Shown: piece by piece, positions 14,993 through 23,423 of the stretch
How positions within the stretch are numbered: position 1 is the stretch's first letter
How the letters are laid out: each line of letters starts with the position of its first letter
NCBI RefSeq assembly: GCF_000341145.1
Contig: NZ_ANBE01000009.1
Location: 53,178 to 85,238, forward strand
Reading direction: 5' to 3'
DNA: 32,061 bases
DNA from: Nocardiopsis xinjiangensis YIM 90004
Lineage (GTDB): Bacteria; Actinomycetota; Actinomycetes; Streptosporangiales; Streptosporangiaceae
Translations under genes and position numbers: made by a program
Notes under the pieces: model-generated
The model's database searches: none
Seen by the model: only the letters and a program-made list of their open reading frames with translations
Told to the model about the DNA's origin: nothing

Positions 14993-15047
14993 ACCCCCGG
15001 CCCCGCACTCTCCCCCTACAACGAACTCCGGTCGAGGTGATCTCCCC

Positions 15048-15239
15048 ATGCCAGGCCCACCAACCGCCGAGCGCGGACGTCCCACGAGTTCGGGCGTCCG
15101 GGACGCGCACAGCGGACACGCCCCGACCCGCCTGAAGCAGGGCATCCGCTCCCAGCCGGGGACGCGTCGGACCCACCCGCGCGCCCTGCTGATGCCGACC
15201 CGACCAGAACACAAGGTGGCAGACCGTGAAACGGCGTGA
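15048..15239 (+). CDS. Small hypothetical protein, 63 residues
   Basis: I recognise no family. ATG 15048 is preceded by GAGGTGA at 15035-15041 with a seven-base gap, one of the best ribosome sites in the window. The stop at 15237-15239 overlaps the start of the next gene by 14 bases, a layout that suggests translational coupling. The product is basic and rich in Pro, Arg, Thr and Gly (MPGPPTAERGRPTSSG and so on), with no membrane segment, signal peptide or cysteine, so it could be a leader-type ORF translated only to open the next start. Composition alone does not separate it from a chance frame in high-GC DNA. Confidence 0.35.
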   Translation: MPGPPTAERGRPTSSGVRDAHSGHAPTRLKQGIRSQPGTRRTHPRALLMPTRPEHKVADRETA

Positions 15240-16968
15240 ACAGAGCCAGACCGAACAGCTCCGACAGGCCCTGGCCGAGCGTGAGGCCCAGCTCCAGGAG
15301 GCGCAGGTGCGGCTGTCCTCCCTCGAAGGGTCGACGTCGCTCCAGGTCGGCCGTGCCCTGACCAACGCCGCCAAACGGCCGGGCCGCTCCCTGGTCCGTC
15401 TCCCACGCGACCTCTACCGGCTCTGGCGCAGCAGCGGCAACACCAACCACTCCAAGCGGCGCCGCGCGGAACCGGTGCGCTCCTTCGACGCCGACCGCCA
15501 GGAGGCGCGTCTGCTCAGCGGCCTCGTCGGCCAGGGCGAGGAGCACCTCGTGGCCGCCACCGTCGTCGGCGCCGGGATCCAACAGGCGGTCGACCCCTAC
15601 CTGAGGTCGGTCCCGCTGCGTCCCCACGACGCGCAGATCGTCATGGACGGTGTCGACATCGACCTCGTCCTGGTCTCCTCGTCGGCCGCCGCCCCCGGCT
15701 CGCCGTGGGCGCATGTGGGTGACCCCGCCGTCGCCGACCGCACCCGCGCCCTGAACTGGGTCCTGGAATCGGCTGCCTCCCGCGGTGTTCCGGCGCTGCT
15801 CCTGGAGGACGCGCCCACCCCTCCGGCCCTGCGCCGACTGGGCTTCGACCGCATCCACCACGGCGACGCCGGTGTGCCGCTGCACTTGTTCAACCCCGTC
15901 GCCGCCGACCTGGCCCCCGGGCCCGAGGCGGTCTACGTGCGGGACGATCCCGGGGAACGGGTCCCCGACGTGCTCGCCGACCTGGGTGTACGCGTGGTCG
16001 ACGCCGACGCCCCGGACCTCGCCGAGACCCTGCGTGCCGCCAACGTCGCCGTCGTCCCGGGCAGCGGCCCCGGGAGCGGACCCCTGCACCGCCGGGCCCG
16101 TGCGTGCGGAACGCGCACCATCACCCATTCCGCCGCAGCCGCCCTGGCGGGGGAGGAGGACCTGGCGGTGTCCGTGCCGCGCCTGCGCGCGGACGAGCCC
16201 ACCGCCGCCGAACAACGCGAGATGCTGCGCCGGGTCTTCCTCGACGAAGCCACCCCCGTGCGCCTGTCCGAGGTCCTGGGCGGGCTCGACTTCCCGCCCG
16301 GCACCCCCGGCACCGAACTGCCTCTGCGCGGACGTGCCGTGGCGGTGCTGGCCGACCCCTCGGGGGAGGACGAGGCCGAACGCCTCGCCGACGACCTGCT
16401 CTCGTTCCGCCTGCCCCCGGCCGAGGTCGTCGTCCCGGCCTCCGCGGCCCGCCTGTCCGGGGTCCGCCGCCTGCGGGCGGAAGGCCTGACCGTGCGCACC
16501 GCGCGTTTCACCGCACCCGACACCCCGGAGGAACTCACCCGAGACACCGCCCGCGACGACGGGTTCGCCGTCGAACGTTGGGCCACCCTCGCCCACCGCG
16601 CGAGCGCCCGGTGGGCCCACCCCTGGACCGCGTCCTCGGGCCGGCACCGTCTCGCCGACCTGGTGTGCGCGGCCGAATGCTCCGGGGCCGACGCGGTCGG
16701 GGCCCGTCCCCGGAACGCCGTCCCGGACGGCGCCGGTGACCGCGGTTTCTTCGATCGTCCCCGGGACGAGGGGAACCAGTACGTTTTTGTCAGCGAGATC
16801 AGGCCCGAACTGGCCCGTACCGCCCTGCTCCGGCAGGGTTGGCCGCCCGTGCAGTGGTACCGCCGCGGCAGCCGCCTGCTCGCCCTGGGGCCGGAGACCG
16901 GGCCCGGCCGGGCCACCGGCGCCGACGGATCCACCCACACCTCCGCCGACGCGGGTGCCGTCGGTTGA
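15226..16968 (+). CDS. Unknown 580-residue protein, possibly a degenerate glycosyltransferase
   Basis: GTG 15226 has AAGGTGG six bases upstream. Residues 3-38 are a coiled coil (TEQLRQALAEREAQLQEAQ), then a basic stretch (GRSLVRLPRDLYRLWRSS) that could touch the membrane. Residues 140-260 recall the N-terminal domain of CgeB/DUF3880 glycosyltransferases: a DLVLV strand, a Trp-containing loop, RGVPALLLED, FDRIHHGDAG and LHLFNPVAADLAP. The C-terminal third recalls a GT2 domain in its RHRLADLVCAAECSGADAVG and YVFVSE blocks. Where that fold would carry a DDD metal motif, the sequence reads WAHPWTASSG, so sugar transfer from this domain is unlikely. These resemblances are from memory and weak. Context (wecB before, a double GT-B protein after) supports a glycan role, perhaps as a scaffold. 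Confidence 0.45.
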   Translation: MKRREQSQTEQLRQALAEREAQLQEAQVRLSSLEGSTSLQVGRALTNAAKRPGRSLVRLPRDLYRLWRSSGNTNHSKRRRAEPVRSFDADRQEARLLSGLVGQGEEHLVAATVVGAGIQQAVDPYLRSVPLRPHDAQIVMDGVDIDLVLVSSSAAAPGSPWAHVGDPAVADRTRALNWVLESAASRGVPALLLEDAPTPPALRRLGFDRIHHGDAGVPLHLFNPVAADLAPGPEAVYVRDDPGERVPDVLADLGVRVVDADAPDLAETLRAANVAVVPGSGPGSGPLHRRARACGTRTITHSAAAALAGEEDLAVSVPRLRADEPTAAEQREMLRRVFLDEATPVRLSEVLGGLDFPPGTPGTELPLRGRAVAVLADPSGEDEAERLADDLLSFRLPPAEVVVPASAARLSGVRRLRAEGLTVRTARFTAPDTPEELTRDTARDDGFAVERWATLAHRASARWAHPWTASSGRHRLADLVCAAECSGADAVGARPRNAVPDGAGDRGFFDRPRDEGNQYVFVSEIRPELARTALLRQGWPPVQWYRRGSRLLALGPETGPGRATGADGSTHTSADAGAVG

Positions 16969-17023
16969 CCGCGGCGAACTCCGGCGCCGTCAGGGCCACT
17001 CGAAAGCATCCGAAGGGAAGATC

Positions 17024-19240
17024 GTGAGTACTCCTCCTCCGCGCGCGCTCCTGTACGGGGACGTGGATCTCAACATCATCGACGGTTCCGCGATCTGGGC
17101 CCAGTCCATGGCGCAGGCGCTGGCCGCCGCGGGGTGCGAGGTCACCGTGCTGCTCAAGGCACCCGTGCGCACCGACCGGCTCACCGAACCGCTGACCCGT
17201 ATCCCGGGAGTCCGCCTCCTGCGCCCCTACGAGGACAAGCTGCTCGGGGACCTGGGCCCGCGCGGGCTCACCCCGGAGCAGGCCGTCGGCCTCATCCGAA
17301 CCCGGGACGCCCGTGACCCCTTCGACCTGGTCGTGGTGCGCGGGCGGCGCCTGGCCGGGCTGGCCGCGCAGGAGGAGTCCCTCTCCGGCCGGTTGTGGAC
17401 CTACCTGACCGACTTTCCGCACACCGTCGGGGAGATGAGTGCCACCGCTGCCGCCGAGCTCACCGAGATCGCCGTGGCCTCCCGGTTCCTGCTGTGCCAG
17501 ACCGAGGAGCTGCGGGCGTTCCTGGAGTCGAACGTGCCGGCCGTGTGCGGGCGCGCGGAGCTCTTCCCGCCGGTGGTCGTGGTACCCGAGGGCGTGCGCG
17601 CCGACGGCGAGGTGCACGCCGGAGCCCGCCTGGCCTACACCGGCAAGTTCGCGCCCGAGTGGAACACCCTGGAGATGACCGGGCTGCCCGAGGAGCTGTC
17701 CCGCCGAGGCGTGGACTCCGAGGTCGTCATGATCGGCGACAAGATCCACGCGGAACCGGCCGACTGGGCCAAACGCATGCGTCGTGCCCTGGAGAGCACC
17801 CCCGGCGTGGACTGGCGCGGAGGCATGTCGCGGGCCGAGGCCCTGACACAGTCCGCCGAGTGCGGGTTCGGTCTCTCCTGGCGGGACGAGTCCATGGACG
17901 CCAGCCTGGAACTGTCCACCAAGGTCCTCGAGCTGGGTGCCCTGGGCCTTCCGGTCGTGCTGAACCGCACGCCCATGCACGAGAACCTCCTGGGCGCCGA
18001 CTACCCGCTCTTCGTCGGCGAGGACGTCGACTCCGTCGCCGATGCCGTGGCCCGTGTCCACAACGACCGGAACGTCTACGCCGACGCAGCCGAGCGGTGC
18101 CGTTCGGCTGCGGCCGAGCACACACTGGACCGGGCCGCCGAGCGCCTGCGCGGTCTCCTCGACGAGGCGCTGCCGTCCGCCCCGGCCGGGGCCGACCCCG
18201 GCCTCCCGCTCAAGGTGGTCGTGGCCGGGCACGACATGAAGTTCTTTACCCGGCTGGCCGAATACCTGAGCTCCCTGCCCGGGCTGGACGTGCGCATCGA
18301 CGAGTGGGAAGGGTTGCGCACCCACGACCAGTACCGCTCCCGTGAACTCGCTGCCTGGGCCGACGTGGTCATCTGTGAGTGGTGCGGCCCCAACGCCCTC
18401 TTCTACGCCAAGTGGAAACGTCCGGGCCAGCGCCTCATCGTGCGCCTGCACCGGTTCGAGCTGTACGCGGAGTGGCCGCGCAAGCTCGAGATCGACAAGG
18501 TCGACGCCGTCGTGTGCGTGAGCCCGCACTACGCGTCCCTGACCAGGGAGCTCACCGGCTGGCCCGACGACAAGGTGGTGGTGCTGCCCAACTGGGTCGA
18601 CGACCGCCAGCTCGAGCGGCCCAAACTCGCCGGCGCCGAGTACTCCCTCGGCATGATCGGTATCGCGCCCTCACGCAAACGCATCGACCGGGCCCTGGAC
18701 GTGCTCGCCGAACTGCGCCGTCTCGAACCCCGGTTCACCCTGTCGGTCAAGACCAAACAGCCCTGGGACTACTGGTGGGTGTGGAACCGGCCCGAGGAGC
18801 GTGCCTTCTTCGAGCAGGCCTACCGCCGTATCCAGCGCGACGAGGCCCTGGCCGGATCGGTGGTCTTCGACCCGTTCGGGCCCGACGTGGCCACCTGGCT
18901 GCGCCGTATCGGTTTCACGCTCTCCACCAGTGACGACGAGTCCTTCCACCTGGCCCCGGCCGAGTGCGCCGCCTCCGGCGGGGTGCCCGCCGTGCTGCCC
19001 TGGCCCGGTGCGGACACCATCTACGACACCGAGTGGATCCACGAGGACCCGGTCGCCATGGCCGAGGCGATCCACGACGTCGTCGCCGAAGGGCGGTTCA
19101 CCGAGGCGGCCGAGCGTGCCCGGTCCCAGATCACGGGCTCCTACGGCCTGGGTCGGGTGCGATCGCTGTGGGTGGATCTCGTGGTACGGGGCAAACACCC
19201 CGACGGGACCGAGGCGACCACTGCCGCCGCGATCCCCTGA
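17024..19240 (+). CDS. Double GT-B (GT4-like) glycosyltransferase
   Basis: A 738-residue protein with two glycosyltransferase modules in tandem. Module 1 covers about residues 8-385: LLYGDVDLNIIDGSAIWAQS at the N-side, LAYTGKFAPEWNTLEM at the start of the C-lobe, and donor block STKVLELGALGLPVVLNRTP. Module 2 covers about 395-720: VVVAGHDMKFFTRLAEYLSS, then CEWCGPNALFYAKWKRPGQR, VVCVSPHYASLT and MIGIAPSRKRIDRALDVL, and donor block ESFHLAPAECAASGGVPAVL. Both keep a Glu-containing donor block, so both may be active and could add two sugars in turn or an alternating repeat. GTG 17024 has AAGGGA five bases upstream; earlier in-frame starts lie inside the preceding gene. Its stop is only six bases from the end of the convergent histidine kinase gene. 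Confidence 0.8.
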   Translation: MSTPPPRALLYGDVDLNIIDGSAIWAQSMAQALAAAGCEVTVLLKAPVRTDRLTEPLTRIPGVRLLRPYEDKLLGDLGPRGLTPEQAVGLIRTRDARDPFDLVVVRGRRLAGLAAQEESLSGRLWTYLTDFPHTVGEMSATAAAELTEIAVASRFLLCQTEELRAFLESNVPAVCGRAELFPPVVVVPEGVRADGEVHAGARLAYTGKFAPEWNTLEMTGLPEELSRRGVDSEVVMIGDKIHAEPADWAKRMRRALESTPGVDWRGGMSRAEALTQSAECGFGLSWRDESMDASLELSTKVLELGALGLPVVLNRTPMHENLLGADYPLFVGEDVDSVADAVARVHNDRNVYADAAERCRSAAAEHTLDRAAERLRGLLDEALPSAPAGADPGLPLKVVVAGHDMKFFTRLAEYLSSLPGLDVRIDEWEGLRTHDQYRSRELAAWADVVICEWCGPNALFYAKWKRPGQRLIVRLHRFELYAEWPRKLEIDKVDAVVCVSPHYASLTRELTGWPDDKVVVLPNWVDDRQLERPKLAGAEYSLGMIGIAPSRKRIDRALDVLAELRRLEPRFTLSVKTKQPWDYWWVWNRPEERAFFEQAYRRIQRDEALAGSVVFDPFGPDVATWLRRIGFTLSTSDDESFHLAPAECAASGGVPAVLPWPGADTIYDTEWIHEDPVAMAEAIHDVVAEGRFTEAAERARSQITGSYGLGRVRSLWVDLVVRGKHPDGTEATTAAAIP

Positions 19241-19246
19241 TCGGAG

Positions 19247-20533
19247 TCACACGGGGCCGCTCGTCTTCGACAGTCCGTCGGCCCCGGCGGGCAGGAACAC
19301 GGCGAACGTGGCGGGGCGGCTCTGCACGAGCTCGATGCGGGCCCCCTCGGACTCGGCGATGTGGCGGGCCAGCGCCAGACCGAGCCCGGTCCCTTCGTCG
19401 CCGCTGACCTCGCGGTCGAAGATGCGGCCGGACAAGTGGTCGGGCACGCCCTCGCCCTCGTCACTGACCTCGATGCGCACGGAGTGGCCGGTGTCGATAC
19501 GACGGATCGTGACCTTGCCGGCGCCGTGTTTGTAGGCGTTCTCGACGAGGGTGGCGAGGATCTGCGCGAGGTCGGCGGGCACGGTCATCGCAGTGAGCCC
19601 GGGGTCGCCGGCGATGAGCAGGCGGCGGCGTTCCTGCTGGAGGACGGGTTCCCACTCGGCCTGGAGATTGTTGAGGAGCGGGTCGAGCTCGACCGGTTCG
19701 ACCTCGGCGTTCTGGCTCTTGCGCGCCCGGCCCAGGAGGCTCTCGACGGTCTCCACGAGGCGTTCGGTCTGGGCGAGGGCCGCCTCGCCCTCCTCGCGGA
19801 CGACCTGGGGGTCATCGGCCACGGCGATGATCTCTTCCAGGCGCATGGTGAGTGCGGTGAGCGGTGTGCGCAGTTGGTGGGAGGCGTCGGTGGCGAAGTG
19901 GCGTTCGGTGGCGATGAGGCCGGCGATGCGTTCGGCACTGCGGTCCAGGACCTCGGCGACCCGGTCGGCCTCGGGGATCCCGTACCGGTGCCCCCACGGA
20001 GTGGCCACGCCGGACCCGAGGCGTTCGGCGGTGGCGGCGAGGTCCATGAGAGGCAGGGTCAGGCGCCGGGCCTGGAACATGGACAGTCCTACCGCGACGC
20101 CGATCGCCAGCAGCGACAGCGACGCGATGCCCAACCAGGCACGTATCACGCTGTTCTGGTAGTTGTCGGAGGAGGCCCAGACCTCGACCTGGGTGCCGAG
20201 CGTCGTCGACGTGCTCCCGTGCACCGTGTCCGGGGCGCCGGGAGCCTCGGGGCTCAGATCGGGGTCACCGGCCGTCACGGGTTCCGAGCCGTCCGACGGG
20301 CTCACGCGGATGTACCGCTGCGGATAGTCCTGCTCGAATCTGGCCGTGTCGACCGCGCCCTCCAGCTCGAGCATCGTGTCGCTCTCGGCACCGATCAATT
20401 CCGCCTCGCCCTGCAGCTGGCGGGCGGCTTCCTCGTGGATCAGCTGATAAGTCAGCGCGCCCAGGGGCAGCCCGAGCAGCATGACGGCGATGACGGTCAC
20501 CACCAGGGTGGAGAAAACCATCCGCCTGCGCAT
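19247..20533 (-). CDS. Sensor histidine kinase
   Basis: A 428-residue membrane kinase. A first transmembrane helix (about 8-30) and a second (132-152) enclose an acidic extracellular sensor of about 100 residues. A HAMP-like linker follows, then the phosphoacceptor H219 in ASHQLRTPLTAL. The ATPase domain has the N box TLVENAYKHG, G1 SDEGEGVP and G2 GTGLGLALA, all intact. It should phosphorylate the response regulator encoded just upstream in the same direction, 69 bases away. ATG 20533 has GAGG close upstream on the minus strand. The signal is unknown; the small extracellular domain and the neighbouring surface genes suggest envelope sensing. No Cys or known ligand motif is visible in the sensor region. 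Confidence 0.9.
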   Translation of the reverse strand: MRRRMVFSTLVVTVIAVMLLGLPLGALTYQLIHEEAARQLQGEAELIGAESDTMLELEGAVDTARFEQDYPQRYIRVSPSDGSEPVTAGDPDLSPEAPGAPDTVHGSTSTTLGTQVEVWASSDNYQNSVIRAWLGIASLSLLAIGVAVGLSMFQARRLTLPLMDLAATAERLGSGVATPWGHRYGIPEADRVAEVLDRSAERIAGLIATERHFATDASHQLRTPLTALTMRLEEIIAVADDPQVVREEGEAALAQTERLVETVESLLGRARKSQNAEVEPVELDPLLNNLQAEWEPVLQQERRRLLIAGDPGLTAMTVPADLAQILATLVENAYKHGAGKVTIRRIDTGHSVRIEVSDEGEGVPDHLSGRIFDREVSGDEGTGLGLALARHIAESEGARIELVQSRPATFAVFLPAGADGLSKTSGPV

Positions 20534-20602
20534 GTCACCTCATGTCCGTCCCACCCCGGAAACGGTCGACCGGCGCCGAGCGCGTCACATCCGGAGGTCG
20601 TG

Positions 20603-21271
20603 TCAGTCCTTCTCGAACCGGAAGCCGACCCCCCGCACGGTCGTGATGAACGACGGTTGGTTGGCGTCGTCCCCGAGCTTGCGGCGCAGCCAGGAGATGT
20701 GCATGTCCAGGGTCTTGGTCGAGCCCCACCAGTTGGTGTCCCACACTTCCCGCATGATCTGCTCCCGGGTGACCACCTTTCCGGCATCGCGTACGAGCAC
20801 GCGCAGCAGGTCGAACTCCTTCGTGGTCAGTTGGAGTTCGTCGTCGCCCAGCCACACGCGGCGCGAGTCGTTGTCGATCCGCACACCGTGCACCACCGGT
20901 ACCTCGGCACCGCCCCGGCGCAGCAGAGCCCTGACACGGGCCAGGAGCTCTGCCAGCCGGAACGGTTTGGTGACGTAGTCGTCGGCGCCGGCGTCCAGGC
21001 CGACCACGGTGTCGACCTCGTCGGCGCGGGCGGTCAGGATGAGGATCGGCGTTCCGTGGCCTTCGGCGCGTAGCCGCCGTGCCACTTCGAGGCCGTCCAT
21101 TTCCGGCAGCCCGAGATCCAGCACCATGAGGTCGATGTCTCCCGCACGGGCACGGTCGAGTGTCTCAATGCCGTTGACGGTCACGTCCACCGTATAGCCC
21201 TCGCGGCGGAGCGCGCGCGCGAGGGGCTCGGAGATCGAGACATCGTCTTCGGCCAGCAAAACGCAGGTCAT
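20603..21271 (-). CDS. OmpR-family response regulator
   Basis: A 222-residue regulator. The receiver domain has acidic pocket E8-D9-D10, phosphoacceptor D52, T80 and K102 with TKPF. The winged-helix DNA-binding domain covers about residues 125-220, with LTTKEFDLLRVLVRDAG, a REQIMREVWD helix and the recognition helix in TKTLDMHISWLRRKLGDD. ATG 21271 fits the receiver start (MTCVLLAEDD). No ribosome site precedes it, but TACGAT ends seven bases upstream, so the mRNA may be leaderless. The longer frame to 21355 has no family support. It forms an operon with the kinase and is divergent from the membrane protein gene at 21513, a likely target. An inverted repeat lies over its -35 region. Confidence 0.9.
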   Translation of the reverse strand: MTCVLLAEDDVSISEPLARALRREGYTVDVTVNGIETLDRARAGDIDLMVLDLGLPEMDGLEVARRLRAEGHGTPILILTARADEVDTVVGLDAGADDYVTKPFRLAELLARVRALLRRGGAEVPVVHGVRIDNDSRRVWLGDDELQLTTKEFDLLRVLVRDAGKVVTREQIMREVWDTNWWGSTKTLDMHISWLRRKLGDDANQPSFITTVRGVGFRFEKD

Positions 21272-21278
21272 GATGCCG

Positions 21279-21316
21279 ATCGTAGATCTGGGGTGGCGCA
21301 TTTCCCTATTATGCGC
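21279..21316 (-). promoter_or_regulatory. Putative promoter and operator of the two-component operon
   Basis: Read on the minus strand, TACGAT (21284-21279) fits a -10 box seven bases before the ATG. Upstream, GCGCAT (21296-21301) and ATGCGC (21311-21316) form an inverted repeat with a nine-base spacer, covering the place of the -35 box. A third ATGCGC is at 21343-21348. No good -35 hexamer is visible, which fits an activator- or regulator-dependent promoter. Confidence 0.4.
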
Positions 21317-21412
21317 GCCGGATGCCCCAAGGTTGGCCGAAAATGCGCTAATCACATACCTGGCGAAAAGGGCAATTGGCCGGTATCTGTCTTTTCTTTG
21401 CGCTTTATTGGT

Positions 21413-21428
21413 GAAACTGGGAAACTAG
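21413..21428. repeat. Tandem 8-bp repeat upstream of the proline-rich membrane protein
   Basis: GAAACTGG (21413-21420) is followed directly by GAAACTAG (21421-21428). It lies 85 bases before the GTG at 21513, in the AT-richer part of the divergent region, where a regulator half-site pair could be. Confidence 0.35.
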
Positions 21429-21512
21429 GGGCAGCGTTGGGGCGGAACCGCCCATCTGGAACGTCTCACCCCACGTCGTCCCTGACTGAACGCACCCCGA
21501 GGAGCCTGCCCA

Positions 21513-22472
21513 GTGAACCCCCACCACATGCCAGGAGCGGACGGGGGAGGACACGAACCCTCCGCCCATGGAACCCCGGAAGGTCCCGGCGCTCCCTCCC
21601 CGTACGCGTCGCAGGGACACCCGCAGCGCCCGAGTGGGGGGACCGGGCAGCCACCGCCGCAGGGCCCGCCGTACGGGGGCGGGGCGGGTATGCCCCCGCA
21701 GGGCCCGCCGCAGCAAGGGCCGCCTCCGCCGGGCCTCTACGGCCCCCAGAGCCACTACGGCCCACAGGGGCCGCCCCCGCAGGGGCCGTACGGCCCGCAG
21801 GGACCGCCCCCGCAGGGGCCCGGTGGCAGCGGTGCTCCCAGCGGCCCCGGCCGCTACGGCGCGGGCATGCTCGCGGTCCTCACGGTGATCGCCGTCCTCG
21901 CCGGCGCGAGCGTGGTCGGCGGCACCCTGCTGGCCGGCAACGCGGTCACCACAGCCATCGCCGGTGAGGACGAGACGGTCGAACCCACGGACGAGCCCTC
22001 CGCGACCCCTCCTGCCTCGGAGAGTCCCTCCCCGAGACCGTCGCCGACCCCCACGCCCACCGAGGAACCCTCCCCGACCGAGGAGCCCTCGCCGCCGGAC
22101 ATCACCGCACCCGAGGACCTGCTCACCGCAGAGGAGGTCATCAACGAGCTGCGCGGCGACCACGACATCCAGCAACGGGTGGACACCACCGAGGAGCAGT
22201 GCGAGGAGCAGGACGAGGAGAACCCGCTGGGCGACCTCTTCAGCTGCTCGAGCGCCGTGGACACCGACCTCGTCCGTGTCATCGCCTTCGACAGCGACAT
22301 CATCGCCGGCTCCATCTCCGAGAACATGGTCGACAACCTCGACGACGGGGACGCGATCGACGTCCAGGACGCGTGCCACGTGGTGCTGGTGTGGTTCGAG
22401 GAGAACGGCACCGACCAGGATCAGCGCGACACCATGGCCGACGACGCCACCGAGGCCATCGGCTGCGCCTGA
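21513..22472 (+). CDS. Proline-rich single-pass membrane protein with four-Cys extracellular domain
   Basis: A 319-residue protein of no family I recognise. Residues 1-115 are cytoplasmic, Pro/Gly/Gln-rich and repetitive (GPQGPPPQGPYGPQG). Residues 117-142 form one transmembrane helix. Residues 150-197 are a Pro/Ser/Thr/Glu linker of the kind that spans or binds cell wall (SPSPRPSPTPTPTEEPSP). Residues 198-319 form a small acidic outer domain with Cys230, Cys245, Cys288 and Cys318, enough for two disulfides. GTG 21513 has GAGGAG at 21499-21504. It is divergent from the two-component operon, so it may be regulated by it or feed it a signal. The N-terminal region resembles that of other actinobacterial membrane proteins with proline-rich tails. 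Confidence 0.75.
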   Translation: MNPHHMPGADGGGHEPSAHGTPEGPGAPSPYASQGHPQRPSGGTGQPPPQGPPYGGGAGMPPQGPPQQGPPPPGLYGPQSHYGPQGPPPQGPYGPQGPPPQGPGGSGAPSGPGRYGAGMLAVLTVIAVLAGASVVGGTLLAGNAVTTAIAGEDETVEPTDEPSATPPASESPSPRPSPTPTPTEEPSPTEEPSPPDITAPEDLLTAEEVINELRGDHDIQQRVDTTEEQCEEQDEENPLGDLFSCSSAVDTDLVRVIAFDSDIIAGSISENMVDNLDDGDAIDVQDACHVVLVWFEENGTDQDQRDTMADDATEAIGCA

Positions 22473-22794
22473 ACCCCGGGCACAGGAAACGCCACGAGGC
22501 CGCACACAGAGGCGGGGCCCGCTCCACCGGAGAACCCACCGGAAGGGGCGGGCCGGCCAACGTGGTGCCGGTCGTGGGCAGGGCCCCGGTAGCGCTCTTG
22601 TCGCCCTCCTCGTGTCCGTCGCCGGGAGAGGGGCACCTCGAGGCGTGGGATGCGGGGAGGCACGGCCCGCACGGTGACGTTTTGCAGAACCTGCGGTTGC
22701 GGCGGCGGTTTCCGATACCGGTGTCGCTGTAGGACGGGGATCCGCACGCCTACCATGGGGACGAAAGCTCACGCCGAACTCCCTCGGAGGACCC
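22473..22794. other. Intergenic region with terminator
   Basis: These 322 bases contain the hairpin at 22516-22554. The rest shows no supported gene; frames crossing it lack ribosome sites. TACCAT at 22751-22756 could be a -10 box for the next gene, but no matching -35 was found. Confidence 0.5.
22516..22554 (+). terminator. Hairpin terminator after the proline-rich membrane protein
   Basis: GGCCCGCTCC (22516-22525) pairs with GGGGCGGGCC (22545-22554) over ten pairs with one G-U. The inner CCGG copies (22527-22530 and 22539-22542) extend it. No U-tract follows. It is 44 bases after the stop. Confidence 0.65.
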
Positions 22795-23361
22795 GTGTTT
22801 CCCTCTGGCCACGACCCGAACGACCACGACGGGGCCCGGGACGGAGGCGAAGTGCCGCTGCAAGGGGGATTCTCCGGATTCGGGGGTCACCTGAACGCCA
22901 TGCGGCCCGACGCACCCACCCCGAAGAAGGTCATGATGGTGCGCACGCTCATGTTCATCGGCGGTGCGTGCGGCCTCGGTCTGGCCCTCATGCTGTTGCT
23001 GTCGGTGAGCGTGCCCGAGGACGCCATGCGGGAGGCCCTCGCCGAGCAGGAACAGGCCATGGCCGAGCAGCAGGGCGTCGAGGTCGACATCGACGTCGGG
23101 CTGATGCGCTCCCTCATGATCAACATGCTTGCCGTGACCGGTGTCTACGGTGCGCTGTCGCTGTTCCTCGCGAGCCGGATCCGCAACCGCACCGTCGGTG
23201 TGTTCTGGGGCGTCGTCCTCTTCCAGGGGCTGGCTGCCGCGTTGCTCGCCTTCGCCCTGGTGTCCGGGGACTTCCTCATGCTCGTCCCGCTGGGCTTCAC
23301 CGTGACGATGATCGCCTTCATGCTGTCCAAGGAGGGGCGGGCCCACTACGGGCTGCTCTGA
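22795..23361 (+). CDS. Four-helix integral membrane protein, unknown
   Basis: A 188-residue protein; GTG 22795 has GGAGG five bases upstream (22785-22789). A polar 48-residue N-terminus precedes helices at about 50-72, 106-126, 134-156 and 160-177. Between helices 1 and 2 is an acidic, Gln/Glu-rich stretch (AMREALAEQEQAMAEQQG) that could form an amphipathic or coiled helix. No catalytic motif is visible, and I do not recognise the family. It ends in its own hairpin, so it is probably monocistronic. It may be a small envelope protein; nothing in the sequence ties it to the genes on either side. Confidence 0.75.
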   Translation: MFPSGHDPNDHDGARDGGEVPLQGGFSGFGGHLNAMRPDAPTPKKVMMVRTLMFIGGACGLGLALMLLLSVSVPEDAMREALAEQEQAMAEQQGVEVDIDVGLMRSLMINMLAVTGVYGALSLFLASRIRNRTVGVFWGVVLFQGLAAALLAFALVSGDFLMLVPLGFTVTMIAFMLSKEGRAHYGLL

Positions 23362-23423
23362 CCGGAGCTCCCCGCCCGCCCGGTCGGCGGCGCGGACCAC
23401 CCCGTCCCGCAGCGGCCCTCCAC

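Noticed and set aside
14989..15135. 48-codon frame starting in the wecB stop (ATGA overlap)
   Set aside because: It has no separate ribosome site and no protein-like composition, and it overlaps the better small ORF at 15048.
20441..20450. TAA on the plus strand inside the histidine kinase as a TTA codon
   Set aside because: It is out of frame; the codons there read ACT TAT CAG.
21640..21830. Repeated CCGCAGGGGCC-type units as a DNA repeat array or CRISPR
   Set aside because: They encode the PQGPPPQGP repeats of the membrane protein in frame, and there are no unique spacers of constant length.
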